A DNA stretch of 64,000 bases from Echinococcus granulosus (Eukaryota; Platyhelminthes; Cestoda; Cyclophyllidea; Taeniidae): positions 610,116 to 674,115 of the forward strand of contig NW_020170415.1 of NCBI RefSeq assembly GCF_000524195.1, in the 5' to 3' direction. The notes under the pieces are model-generated. The model ran no database searches. It was given only the letters and a program-made list of their open reading frames with translations, and was not told the DNA's origin. The translations under genes were made by a program, and so were the position numbers. Shown piece after piece: positions 24,240 through 34,540 of the stretch; within the stretch, counting starts at the first letter, position 1, and each line of letters begins with the position of its first letter.

Positions 24240-24422
24240 TTGTTTAAATAATCGTTTTGGTTACGTGAGCACCCAAGGCTCCGCCATTGCCCCTCTACTG
24301 GGTGGAGTGGCCTTCGGGTCAAAAGTGGCTTCCCCCCTCCAACCCTTCTGTACGTCAATAATACATATTCTGCCTTATTATAAATCACTCCTCTCATTTT
24401 CAGGAAAGGCTCGGCGCGTTCC
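24240..24422 (+). repeat. Solo LTR of the TRIM-like family
   Basis: It matches the LTR from TTTGTTTAAATAATCGTTTTGG through GGCCTTCGGGTC, CAACCCTTCTGTACGTCAATAATACATATTCT to CAGGAAAGGCTCGGCGCG. No internal region is attached on either side. Confidence 0.6.
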
Positions 24423-25179
24423 ATCGCATTTTATGGTGTTCTTTTAAGGCATAATTTGAAAAGCTTTAGATATGCTCGTGTCCCACCGAAGAAGTGGCAA
24501 TGTAAAGTGGACGTATCATACGGACCCAAAAAGGGTGCTTCTTACAGCAGAAGACATTTGAAGTACTCAGTATTGATACTAGTTGTTGTTAAGTTTTTGC
24601 GCTAGAAATTCTAACGGGGGAATAACAAGAAGACTTACAGCAGGGCTACAATAGGCCATTCCAAACAAACTTTACTTCCTAATAATACGGAAATGCAAAA
24701 AAAAAAAAAACAGAAATTTGGCTGTACACGATTTGAAGACAGAAGATAACTAGTAGAACATCCGGGAAGTGCAGATAACAGATGCGCAAACATATTTTTC
24801 AAGAGATGCACCGATTCTTCGCACATTTAACATGCGTACAACGAAGTGGCGCCTTTACATACATTTGCCAACAGGATTGACCAGACAGGCGAAGAAATTT
24901 TATCAAATCAGGAGAAGAGCGTTGTTGTCTTAAGTTACTTAGCTTCTTTACGGAAAGTGACCTTAACCAAGTGGAAATATAAATTGATTCCTCCAAACGA
25001 CAATCATTCATCCAATGGATCTGTTTAAAACGAAAAGTGGGCTATAAATTTCATGAAAAAGATGAAAATAAAAATGAAAAAGTGCCCAAATTTAGCCTAC
25101 TAAGACTGGCTTAAAAGGCTGCTGAGTTCCAATCACTAGGCTATCTAAGGAACAATAGTGTTGCAAATAAATAAGGAAG

Positions 25180-25890
25180 ATTATTTTAGAGTCGCATGAC
25201 TTTTCTAAAGACAAAAGAAGACATAACAATAGGAAAGCGTGCCAGAGACGCAAAGAGAGGCTAGGGAGTAGGTGATATGGCTCAGAGAGCACGCTGTTTA
25301 GTGGAAGTACAATCCCGAAGCCTTCGGTAATCGAGAAGTTAGACTAATAATCAAAGTATCACATAGCCACTCCTCTCCCCTAAAGCGTCGTGCACGGATC
25401 TTCCTTTGGTCAATTTCCTGCGTCGGTGCTGCAAGGGAAGCATCCTAGAACCGACCTCCTTGCCACATTGTTTCCACTTCAATGCTGTCCAGCCATGTCT
25501 ATATGTGTTCTATCTAGTTAGTAAATGTAAAGGAGGCATTGCGTCTTCACTTCATTGACATCTTCATGTCTACACAGTGGACAACTCGGTAACGAGCTAG
25601 CCAGGCGGTCAACGGTCACTACTAGTGTCGGTTCAGTATTTGAAAGCATTTCTGCAGAACTCAAAGAACAAGTCCTTCTTCTGTCACGTCAAGATTTAGT
25701 AATCAATAATAGGAATCGAGGTGGCTGTTCTTTATTAAAGATTTCACGTTCTGCTGCCGCCACCACCACTAGGGCAGTAGAGCTGAGGGATTACTGGCAT
25801 GTTTTGGAGGTCATACTGAGGAGTGGGAGTACATAGGCGGTTCTTTGAGTGTCGGCTAAACCAAAAAGACGAATTAAGCACACGATCAAA
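25180..25890 (-). mobile_element. TRIM-like LTR element, internally deleted
   Basis: On the plus strand, the 3' LTR lies left (AAAGACAAAAGAAGACATAA to GGAAGTACAATC and AATAATCA). Next come internal blocks (CTCTCCCC, CTTTGGTCAATTTCCTGCGTCGG, CCACTTCAATGCTGTCCAGCC), and then a degenerate primer-site block (CTGCTGCCGCCACCACCACTAG near 25755) and the right LTR (TACTGGCATG, GGGAGTACATAGGCG). A central segment present in full copies is missing. The open frame at 25555-25836 lies inside the element and is fortuitous. Confidence 0.55.
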
Positions 25891-26504
25891 GCTGCGCAGC
25901 TTTATTATTCTACTTTCAAAGGACCTAAATGGATATTACTGTTTCGTCCGTATAACACAAATTGGAAACTCGCTTATCGGCCTCTTCCTTTTGATATTCC
26001 TATCCTAATCAACACATCTTAGGGAACATTTGCATCTGTGGGTGTTAAATGCGGTAATTAAACGATAAATCGCGAATTCGCATGATGCACAAGTCTCCCA
26101 CGTTTGTGTTTATCAAAGGAATCAATACGGTGTTCCATTGCATGTAAAGATCGAGTCAGTGAAAATGACATTTGCTAAAATTGAAGGCTAATTTTGCCTA
26201 CTTTGGTCATTTGATTTGTTTAACGGTACATTTGGATGTAGTAGCTCCCTTTAATCTTCTAGGTTCCATGGAGTCTGGTCATACCACGTTCATGAGGCAT
26301 CTACCAGCCCTTCTGTCTTAGTAAGGAGGCGGGCCTATTCGGATAACCAACAAATCCGATTCCATTAATCGAATGCCAAAATGTGCCGTCGTAGAAGAAA
26401 GCAAACACAATGAATGCCTGAAACGTGATAGAGAAGGGCTCTGAAAATTGTGCTCACATTCACTAGCCATCACGATTTCGAGTTCTGAATGACTGCAGTA
26501 CACC

Positions 26505-27510
26505 AAATATATTGTAATGCTTTGCGTATGGCAGGCTGCGCTTAGATACTTCCTCTGGGTCCCATGACCTTTAGACCATGACGCTGGTACGCAGCCCTTC
26601 TGTATTTCGGCAAAACCTTTTTTGTATAGCATTATGTCCTCTTTCGCCTCCATGGAAAATTCGAAAAGCAAGATTAGTGACGCGGAAAACGAAACTGATC
26701 CTAAAGTACAAATACCCTTATTTCTATTACTGAACTTTAAACTTTAAAGTGGCTGAAGAAGGACATGTGCTACAAATGGGGAAATTCGTAAAGGCCCCTA
26801 ACAGAATGGTCAATAATGATGTCTGACTCCGGTAGCTACTGCAGTCTTGTGTACTGCGAGAATGCTTTTAATAACTAAAGCTTTACCAGACGTGGCCGCA
26901 AGCCGACTAAAATATTTTTTACAGAGCCATCTAAGCTGGCTGTTTTAAGAGGTGAATGAAGTGAACATGTGAGACCTTCTCCTCTAGCTCTCCACCACTT
27001 GGACAGAATCCATATAAGGGTGATAGGACAGCACTGAAGTGAGAACAAAGCGTCAAGGAGGAATGGACGCAAAACCTTATTTCCATGGTACTGCTGCAAA
27101 CTCCGTCCTTTATTTAACGACTTTGCATTTAGGCCAGTGAGGTTAAGACTAGCAATAGGCAACACATTGTTCTTTCTTCCAATACAGTTTTCAAATATGA
27201 CGGATCTTTAGATCCAGTGGAATTGCCATGGATAGTCGGTGATTTCGCGATCGAAGATCTTCTTTGTTGTACGCAAATTCGATGACTGGCGTGGTTGGAT
27301 ATTGGGTGTTGTTCTTGCAGCTCTGGCTACGCTGTGATGGCCAACGTGGGCGATTGATCAAGGAGAGCACCGGGGACGTCACTTGTTTAACTCTTCGTTT
27401 TAGCTTTACAATCGAATCAGCATCCACCATTGTAATCCCGCAGGGTCGCAAGGCCTCTGGGCCATGCCAGTAGCCCTGCAGCCTTTGTGTGCATAGAAAA
27501 TACGTTTTCA
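26505..27510 (+). mobile_element. TRIM-like LTR element, near full length
   Basis: The 5' LTR is at about 26505-26672 (GTCCCATGACCTTTAGACCATG, CAGCCCTTCTGTA, ATTATGTCCTCTTTCGCCTC). A degenerate primer site follows at 26674-26685 (TTAGTGACGCGG), with the GGAAAACGAA and GATCCTAAAG blocks conserved inside the element. The internal region includes GTGAGAACAAAGCGTCAAGGAGGAA and ACGCAAATTCGATGACTGG. The 3' LTR runs from about 27383 to 27510 (GTTTAACTCTTCGTTTTAGC to GTGTGCATAGAAAATA). The open frames at 26875-27165 and 27191-27511 (-) are fortuitous. Confidence 0.62.
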
Positions 27511-28554
27511 TCCCTAGTAAAAGTTGTGTTCATTGTACTTTTGGTCATACTGTAGTAAAAGAAATTTCCTAATGCAGTTTATACTAAAAAAGAGCCGTAT
27601 TTATTTGTGTTTGTAATGTTGGTGGGACAAAGCTAAGATTTTTAATTTTAGAGTTTTTTCCCGATCCTTGAACTACACGGAATGCAGTGCGGGAGTGAAT
27701 CAAAGGCACCTACGGTGTAAACGTTCCCACAATCCTTCCCTCCCTGGAATGCGTTACCCATTTCCATGTTCCTTACACATAAAGTGCATATTTAGCTATT
27801 AGATTTTAACAGCACCTTTAAAATGCATAAATCGTATTACTAAATGAAGTGTAAAGGACTGCATATAGTAAGGTGCGACCTGACACGAGTCGATCGGTGT
27901 AGATCGGTGTCGTAGCCTTGAAATCACTAATCTGTTTAGAGTAAGAAAAGAAGCCGGTTATTTATGACGCCAAAAACCAAATCTTGTGAAATTAGGGGAG
28001 TGTTCATTCCTTTAGTAACGATAAAATGGTAGAAACGCTTAAGAATTTTGGTTTTATTTGATTTAAAAGGTTAAAGTACATGCGTTACAGATTTAGGCAC
28101 GTTGAAAACGGAATAGGAAATAAGTTATTTTTGTCAAAAAAAAAGGGACTTTACTTTTGACTTGTAAAGTGTCTTTAAATTTTTGCATATAGCTGATTTA
28201 TCAGAAACGAAACGTTATTATGAAAGCACATGAAGTTTGGTAGGCTATTAGGGAGATTAAAAAAGCGCAATGGGGTAACCAAAGAGACTAAACGACCAAC
28301 GTGGCCTGTCTTCGGCCCTCCCTGTGATAGCTCTTCTGCTTCAGTCATTCCTAGGTGGTAAGGATTGGTTGTTACCATAGTGTGAGACAGGAAAGAAGAC
28401 TTCAGATCTCAGCGCAAAGGATAGTCATGTCAATTGCTACAAATAAGGATTATTTGCCCACATTCAGAGCCCTTTCCTGTAACACAAAATTTAAGGTAGC
28501 CACATCGCGTTGCGTTCCCTATTTTTCCTCCCCAAAATTCGGTTTGAGCTACTT
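27511..28554. other. Intergenic between repeats, nothing recognised
   Basis: AT-rich sequence without long open frames or recognisable repeat blocks. It contains the short tandem ATCGGTGTAGATCGGTGT at about 27892-27909. Confidence 0.35.
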
Positions 28555-28755
28555 CGATTGTTTGTTCAACTCTTCGTTTTGGTTTTGCTGGCACTTAAGG
28601 CTTTACGATTATAATTTTATTGGGTCGCATGGCCTGGAGTTCATGCCAGAAGTCTTGCCTTCTTCCCAGACCTTTGATACTCCAACAACACGCATTTTGA
28701 CCAAATATCATGTCTTCTTTTGTCTTCAGGGAAGTCTTGGGACGTTAAAACACAT
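28555..28755 (+). repeat. Solo LTR of the TRIM-like family
   Basis: It starts GATTGTTTGTTCAACTCTTCG, continues GGTCGCATGGCCTGG and ends TCTTCTTTTGTCTTCAGGGAAGTCTTGGGACG. These are some of the best-preserved LTR ends in the window. No internal sequence follows; the next bases do not contain the primer-binding block. The 145-codon frame over this interval is fortuitous. Confidence 0.65.
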
Positions 28756-29272
28756 TGTTCAACCAATTGAAGCATTTGGTGAATTTTTTTAAATTATGAT
28801 ATGATTTAGATGGAAGGCTTCGATCTTCGTAAAATGATGGACTGTATGCTCTAAACTCTAAGCAACAATGTTCTTTGATTGTGTTTATTTTTCATTTCCA
28901 TTCATGATTAGTATGAGAGTAAGGCACTTTTAATTTCGTTATAGATGATTTTGACAGAGGATGCCTGTTTAACGTATGCGTTGTTCCGTACTTCCGCATT
29001 AAACTTATCAAAACGTGTGTTAACCACTAAAAGCTAAAACAAATTATAGGAAGAGTAGTGCATGATACGAAACAACATTTGGCGTCTAGATCACATTCTG
29101 TTAGTTTATTTTTAATGTTAAACATTTGTTATTTAACAGCGGATCAAAAATAAACGCATTTATCTTCTACCACTTGAAATATTCAAAAATGGAGGAACGT
29201 ATCGTGTCTTATGAGTCCAATTTTGAAGAGCAACATTTTTTTGCTTTTGATGATGAGATTACGGTGTTACAC

Positions 29273-30268
29273 AGCAACTCTAGACTTCAGAAGGCTGGGA
29301 TGTACTAGCATGGCCCTGAGGTCATGCCGCTCAGCGGAAGTACAAAGGCAAAGCTTTTAGTGCTCTTGAAAAGAAACCTAAAAGCTGAACAAATAATCAA
29401 AGTCTCCCTCTCCTTTTGAGCGTTGTCTCGGCACTCCCCTTGGTCAGCCTCCCGTGCCGGCTCTCACAATGCAATAGGTGTTGTAAGAGAAACATCCACG
29501 AACCAGCCGAGTCAGTCATTGAATTTGGGTGCAGACAAGAAGATATCCGACTGCAATGTCACTTGGTTCGTCCTGGCAGTTATACTAAATCTGGACCTCC
29601 GCCTTGTTTGCAAACTATTTTAAGGAAAAAAATGATGTACAGATCTTCCCATATGTCCATTGCAGGTCACAAGGATGCTAAACTAAAAGCAGTCATTTAA
29701 TAAAGTACATAATTTAAAATGGTTTTTAGTGAAAAGATTTTCCATCCATTCCTCCTTGCAACTTTTTCTCACTTCAGTATCGCTTAGCCATATCTATCTG
29801 GATTCTATCCAGCTAGCAGAGAGGTATATGAGGTACCGCGTGTCCACAACATTGACTTCTTCAGCCAGGTAGCATTGACAGCTTCATGTTTAAGATTCCC
29901 AAATGGTTCATGGCCATGGCTAGTGTCACTTTATTTGCTAATTGCATTCCTGCGGAGCGCAGGACTGTGATACTGCCGCTAGATTAACGTCTTTTCAATC
30001 CTTTTGTAAGGGGTCGCCACAGATTCTCGCATTAACAGCATATGCACTTCTTCCGTTACAATAAGGTATAGCATTCAGCGATAGAAATGAGGGTGGTTGT
30101 CATTTTGGATCGGATCCGCTTTCCACTGCCACAAATCTAGCGTCCTGAGGCTTCCAGAAAATCATGAAAACCAATCGCATGGTCCTTAGGCCAATCTGCC
30201 CAGCCTTGGTACAAAATCTGGTCCTCAAGTGCCACCTAAATCAAAACGGGGACTTAAACAACCAATCA
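29273..30268 (-). mobile_element. TRIM-like LTR element, near full length
   Basis: On the plus strand, the 3' LTR is at about 29273-29399 (CTAGACTTCAGAAG, CATGGCCCTGAGGTCATGCCG, GCGGAAGTACAAAGG, ending AACAAATAATCA). The purine-rich tract of the element lies next to it, reading CTCCCTCTCC on the plus strand. Internal blocks follow, then CGCTTTCCACTGCCACAAAT (degenerate primer site, about 30118-30133) and the 5' LTR at 30135-30268, ending CCAATCA. The length is about 1.0 kb. There is no gag or pol coding. Frames at 29416-29700 are fortuitous. Confidence 0.66.
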
Positions 30269-31475
30269 AATTGTAGCAGTTAATGATATAATGGATTAGT
30301 TATACATTTCAAATTTCAGCTGTTTATTAACCCCATTGTTACTGTTAATAATGAACCAATAAGTTTAAGATAACTACTTGAAGTTTTAAGTATGCCACTA
30401 AACGTAACTTTATTCTCTTTTTTGCATTATTCTAATACGTAAGTAGTAGTAGTACCTCCAAGATAACGGTATAAGAGACCATGGTCGAATTAACCATCCG
30501 CTGTCCTATTTTCATGTTAGGTAGATCCTATGCACAGGCTCTTAACGCTTTTTCAAAGCGTGTTGTCCAGCCATATAATTTATGCTGAAGGCCTAAGAAT
30601 GGGTTCTAAAAGTGTGCACGTCCTGGCTCATTAATTCAGTGGAATTCCTCCCTTCCCTATGTTTTGCGAAAGCAGACGAGGAGGGGGAAAGAGAGAGTCT
30701 ACTGCAGAAACGCTCACCTTTTCAAATTTATTTTTAAGGGATATCACAAATCAGAACGCTGGATCAGGAGATTTATGATTTACATTTAAAATGCGGCAAC
30801 GCATGCCTTTAGGGTATATTTTTTATAAGACAATAAATCGAACTTAAAATAAACCAACACTTACAATGGTCACGCTTAAACGCCTTTGAAGTAAAAAGGT
30901 ATTATTTAGTGATAACTACACTCAGTATTCGTAGTCCAGGGGTTTTGATCGCCACTTTTATCCATGCCGTTGTGTGGAGCCCAGTGTCTTGCCTAAAGCG
31001 GTAAGAAATAATACTAAGGCAGGAAACACGTTGCCGACACACGAGGGACCTGTTGGAGAGAAAGAGGAGAGGGACCTGCTGGCACAACGAAGAACCACAC
31101 AAATAATTAAAGTATAGCAGTTTATTTTAACTGCCTACCATTATTTCCCCATATTTGGGCTAAAGCTCATTTTATAGCCTAGCCCCATTGGTACCATCAA
31201 GAGGAACCCAAGCGCAACAGCACTGTTTAGTTCAATGCAGTCAATCTACCCTTACCTTGAAAATAAGCAAAAAATCGCAAATTCCTACGCTTGTATATAA
31301 TTTAACCTCCTGAAAAACTAAACTGATCCAGGATTCGTTAGGTGATGCCAGTGAATTTTAAGAAAAGGATGTTTTTATGTTTTGAGGAACAATCCTGTAA
31401 TCTACAACCCAGATGGTAAATAATTTGATATTTACATAATATGCAAGGATATTTATAATAGTTTATTGTGTTATG

Positions 31476-31630
31476 CCTTAATTGTTTGCTCAACTTTCAG
31501 TTTCGTTAAGGAGGTCTGGTCTCCGCGCCATGCTAGTAGTCGCCCAGCCCTACTGTACGCCGGCGATACATATTCTACCTTAATACGGTGTTTTCTTTGT
31601 CTTCAGAGAAGTCCTGGGGTGCTATAATTA
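31476..31630 (+). repeat. Solo LTR of the TRIM-like family
   Basis: It reads TTAATTGTTTGCTCAACTTTCAGTTTCG, then CGCGCCATGCTAGTAG, CAGCCCTACTGTACGCCGGCGATACATATTCTACC, and ends TTTGTCTTCAGAGAAGTCCTGGGGTGCTA. It has flanking unique sequence on both sides. Confidence 0.62.
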
Positions 31631-32644
31631 TCTTTTTTTTATCCATTAACAAATAGATGAAACTATCTAAGGTGCTTAAGGTACCTGCAACTTGACTTAA
31701 CAATGTCTTGTTATTCCGTGAATTTATTTTAAAAGAAGGCCATTCGATATACATCTTAAACATTAACGGCAATAATTCATTGGTCTGCTAAGCATTCCTC
31801 ACAAAAATGTAATTGGAATACCGAATTATAAATGTAAAATGTCTTTAAATAACAATTTCCAAAGTTATGTACATTACACCCCACAAGTTGAGGCACACAG
31901 TTTGAAAACTAGTATTCCTTTTTACCCAAAAGTGGTTAAAAATTGTACGAAGCCTAAATTTTTCGCATCCAAGTGCACCCCAAAGAGCTTGGATAATGCG
32001 TTGTTAAGAATAAACAGAGGGGTTAGTGGGCACTCAACTGAAGTAATATGAGTAGAGCTCCATTGTACCAAGGTAATACGTGAAACCGCGGGCTTCAAGG
32101 AACCCTTGCGGATAACCGCACTACCTAAACAAACATCATTTTCAATAATATCTGCATTTATCCTTTATTCATGCTAGCAGTAATAACAAAATCGGATCTT
32201 GGTGTTCAGTATTCCTTTGGTTTCCAACAGAGGTATTTGATCCTGCGGCAACTGTCGTCTGACAAATATTTAGCTTAGTCCAAGTTCTAGTCTACCTTCG
32301 AAAGTTATTCAGTATACTGGTCAAAGTTACCCAAAAGCATCACTAAATATACCCTTGTTCAATGGCTGGAGTCTTATCTGAAACCTCACCAGCACTTCGA
32401 TTTGTTCGCACAGAAGATGTAGAGGAAAAAATATGAACATGTTAAAACCATCCCTAACCTATTGGAAACTCTCACATTTCAAAAAAAACTGAAGAAATAT
32501 GTGAATGGAGGAAGTGAATAGCCACTTATTTCAACTCGCAAATCGAATGTTTACAGACAACCATTGTTTAAACTTACTTATCTGGTTTGATTAGCATATA
32601 GTACCCCTAGAATTCCCCAAGAATGAAAGTAGATAAAATACTGG

Positions 32645-32790
32645 GGCAGATTACCTACTGCCGACATACAGAGTGGCTGAGGGTCTACTCGTGTAGCTCG
32701 GGGGCCAGGCCACCCAGCAGAAGTGCAAAGGTGAACCCTTAAGTGCCCGTTTAACTAAAACGAAGTGGTATAAAAAATATTGCGTTTCCC
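32645..32790 (-). repeat. Solo LTR of the TRIM-like family
   Basis: The plus strand shows GGGGGCCAGGCCACCCAGCAGAAGTGCAAAGG, then CCCTTAAGTGCCCG and AACTAAAACGAAGTGG. It is very similar to the left LTR at 53372-53562 (GGGGGCCAGGCCACGCAGCTGAAGC). No internal region is attached. Confidence 0.58.
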
Positions 32791-34263
32791 GCAAGGTGTA
32801 TGAAGTACACACTGAAAGCGCAACAACTTTATTTTCTTCTACGGCAAAGAAGTTAACCCTTATGATTGTTAGTCTTTTAATCTAATCCCACAATTACAGT
32901 TACCGAGATGCGCATCGATCACTCAAACACGCCTACCCCAACTAGACCTGCGCTTCAATGTCAGTTGCTCTTTGACTTATTCTACACGAATCCTGACATT
33001 AAATGTGGATAGTAGACGTCACTACCACTGAGTCATCAACTGACTAATATTATCGAGAGGCAAAAAAGGGGCAACTTAAAAGCCCACGAAACACCTTGTT
33101 TTTCTCCTTTAATTTCCGGACACTTGGCTCACGCGAGGCTGGAGCAGCCCACGCAGCTGGGACGAACGCGCTAGTTGGCGTAGCTGATCGACCGCATGAC
33201 TACATCTGCGAGCCTGTGTAAGTGTCTACTTGCATTATTCCACCATACCCATGGCTTGCCCCAATAGCCCGTGGGCTTGGGTGAAAATATCAGGTACGTT
33301 TGTATCGCGCGTGTGTGTAGCTTGTGACTCATGAGCCCTCGGTTGATAATGCACTAAGCGGACGTGATGGACCGGCCAGATTCGCCCAAAGTTTGCGATG
33401 ATGGCCGTCTCCTAAACAGTAGAGGATAACCTTCCTCTGGTTTGAACATATACGCCATTTATCATTAGTGATGTATGGACGCACTGTATAGACTGTTATT
33501 AGGTAAGCAATGATTGATTTTTACTTTGAGGAATTATTCATAACTCCGTTCAGTCAAAAATTCAGTTATTTAACAACCGTTACTTATCTAGACTGTCCTT
33601 TTTGTTGCTCTGCAAGATCGTATTAACTCTCATAAGATCCTTTATAATCTAAGTCTTCCTTTCGATTGATGATAAATGAACCTCAGGATTAGTGAAAGAA
33701 GAATGACCAAAAAGATGCCCATGATTCTTGACTCCTTCGTCGCTAAAGCCCCAAAACAAAAATAACCGACACATTTATAAAACGCGGCTACAAACAAAAT
33801 GGAGCTCTACTTCTCAAACCGAAGATCCTTGTTTATTTGGTTGATTTAGTCCAAACTAATTTGTTTTTGCCGCAATTTGGTACCACCATTTACCTGCTAC
33901 AAACTGGTCAGAAAGACATCACATATATGTGACGTTGGTGGTCGAAATTTTATACATAGGAGATTATACAAGTAGGAAATATAACTTATCACGAAAATAG
34001 TTGAATGTAAAATGTAGAAGTGTCGTATGCGCTTTACTGGTCATAAATATCTTAATAGATGAAGCTAGACTAGCTTTGGTGGTGGCTATTTGGCAGTAGA
34101 CATTCGCAACATCCAATGCAATTTCATGCACTTGCCAAGCAAGGTCAAGAGAGCTTGTGCAGCGACGGCGGCAGCATTAACAGCAACACTACTGAAGTCT
34201 GCTTTCTACGTGTGTTCATTCTCGTGCGCGCGTAAACGCGTACTGCAAGACCGCGATTTCCAT

Positions 34264-34320
34264 CCCACCAATGGCGGGGGCAGAGGAGCTGTGCGCTAGC
34301 ACACGCAGCTTTTGGGCGGA
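34264..34320 (+). promoter_or_regulatory. CCAAT box and GC-box-like motifs upstream of the kinase gene
   Basis: ACCAATGGCGGGGGCAG starts near 34267, combining a CCAAT pentamer with a GGCGGGG core. A second GGGCGG follows near 34314. They lie about 220-275 bases before the kinase start codon in a locally GC-rich stretch that stands out from the AT-rich surroundings. Promoter activity is inference. Confidence 0.35.
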
Positions 34321-34540
34321 ATCAATGAGTGGACGAAAATCGTGGAAAACACATTACACGAGCTAGAGCGAACTACAGAGAGCGTAGCACCGAACTAAGA
34401 CGCTAGTCTCAGTGCTAAGAGGATTTGTACTCACTTTTTATTCCCTTCTCTTCCACCTTTTCCAACCTCTCCCGGCTTACAGCAATGCATCAGTTCTTCT
34501 TAAATACTTGCCAGCATCACGATTTTCGAGAATCATAATA

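Larger units (their letters stand above)
30269..34540. other. Intergenic upstream of the kinase gene
   Basis: No gene is recognised. The stretch holds two solo LTRs listed separately and a possible further degraded LTR near 30950-31125 (ACAAATAATTAAAGTAT). The last 450 bases (about 34100-34540) are GC-richer and include a CCAAT box and GC-box-like motifs, consistent with the promoter and 5' UTR of the kinase gene. Confidence 0.4.

Noticed and set aside
24694..24712. A-run of about 14 bases as a retroposon poly(A) tail
   Set aside because: No source sequence, duplication or element structure was found beside it; a simple homopolymer is enough.
25555..25836. 93-codon open frame
   Set aside because: Lies within an LTR element copy and is not preserved in the other copies.
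26875..27511. Two minus-strand frames of 96 and 106 codons
   Set aside because: Fall inside a near-full LTR element; the same blocks in other copies are not open in this frame.
34090..34299. 69-codon frame with an Ala-rich helix before the kinase gene
   Set aside because: Sits in the GC-rich promoter/5' UTR region, has no matching donor into the kinase exons in phase and starts at a non-ATG codon.
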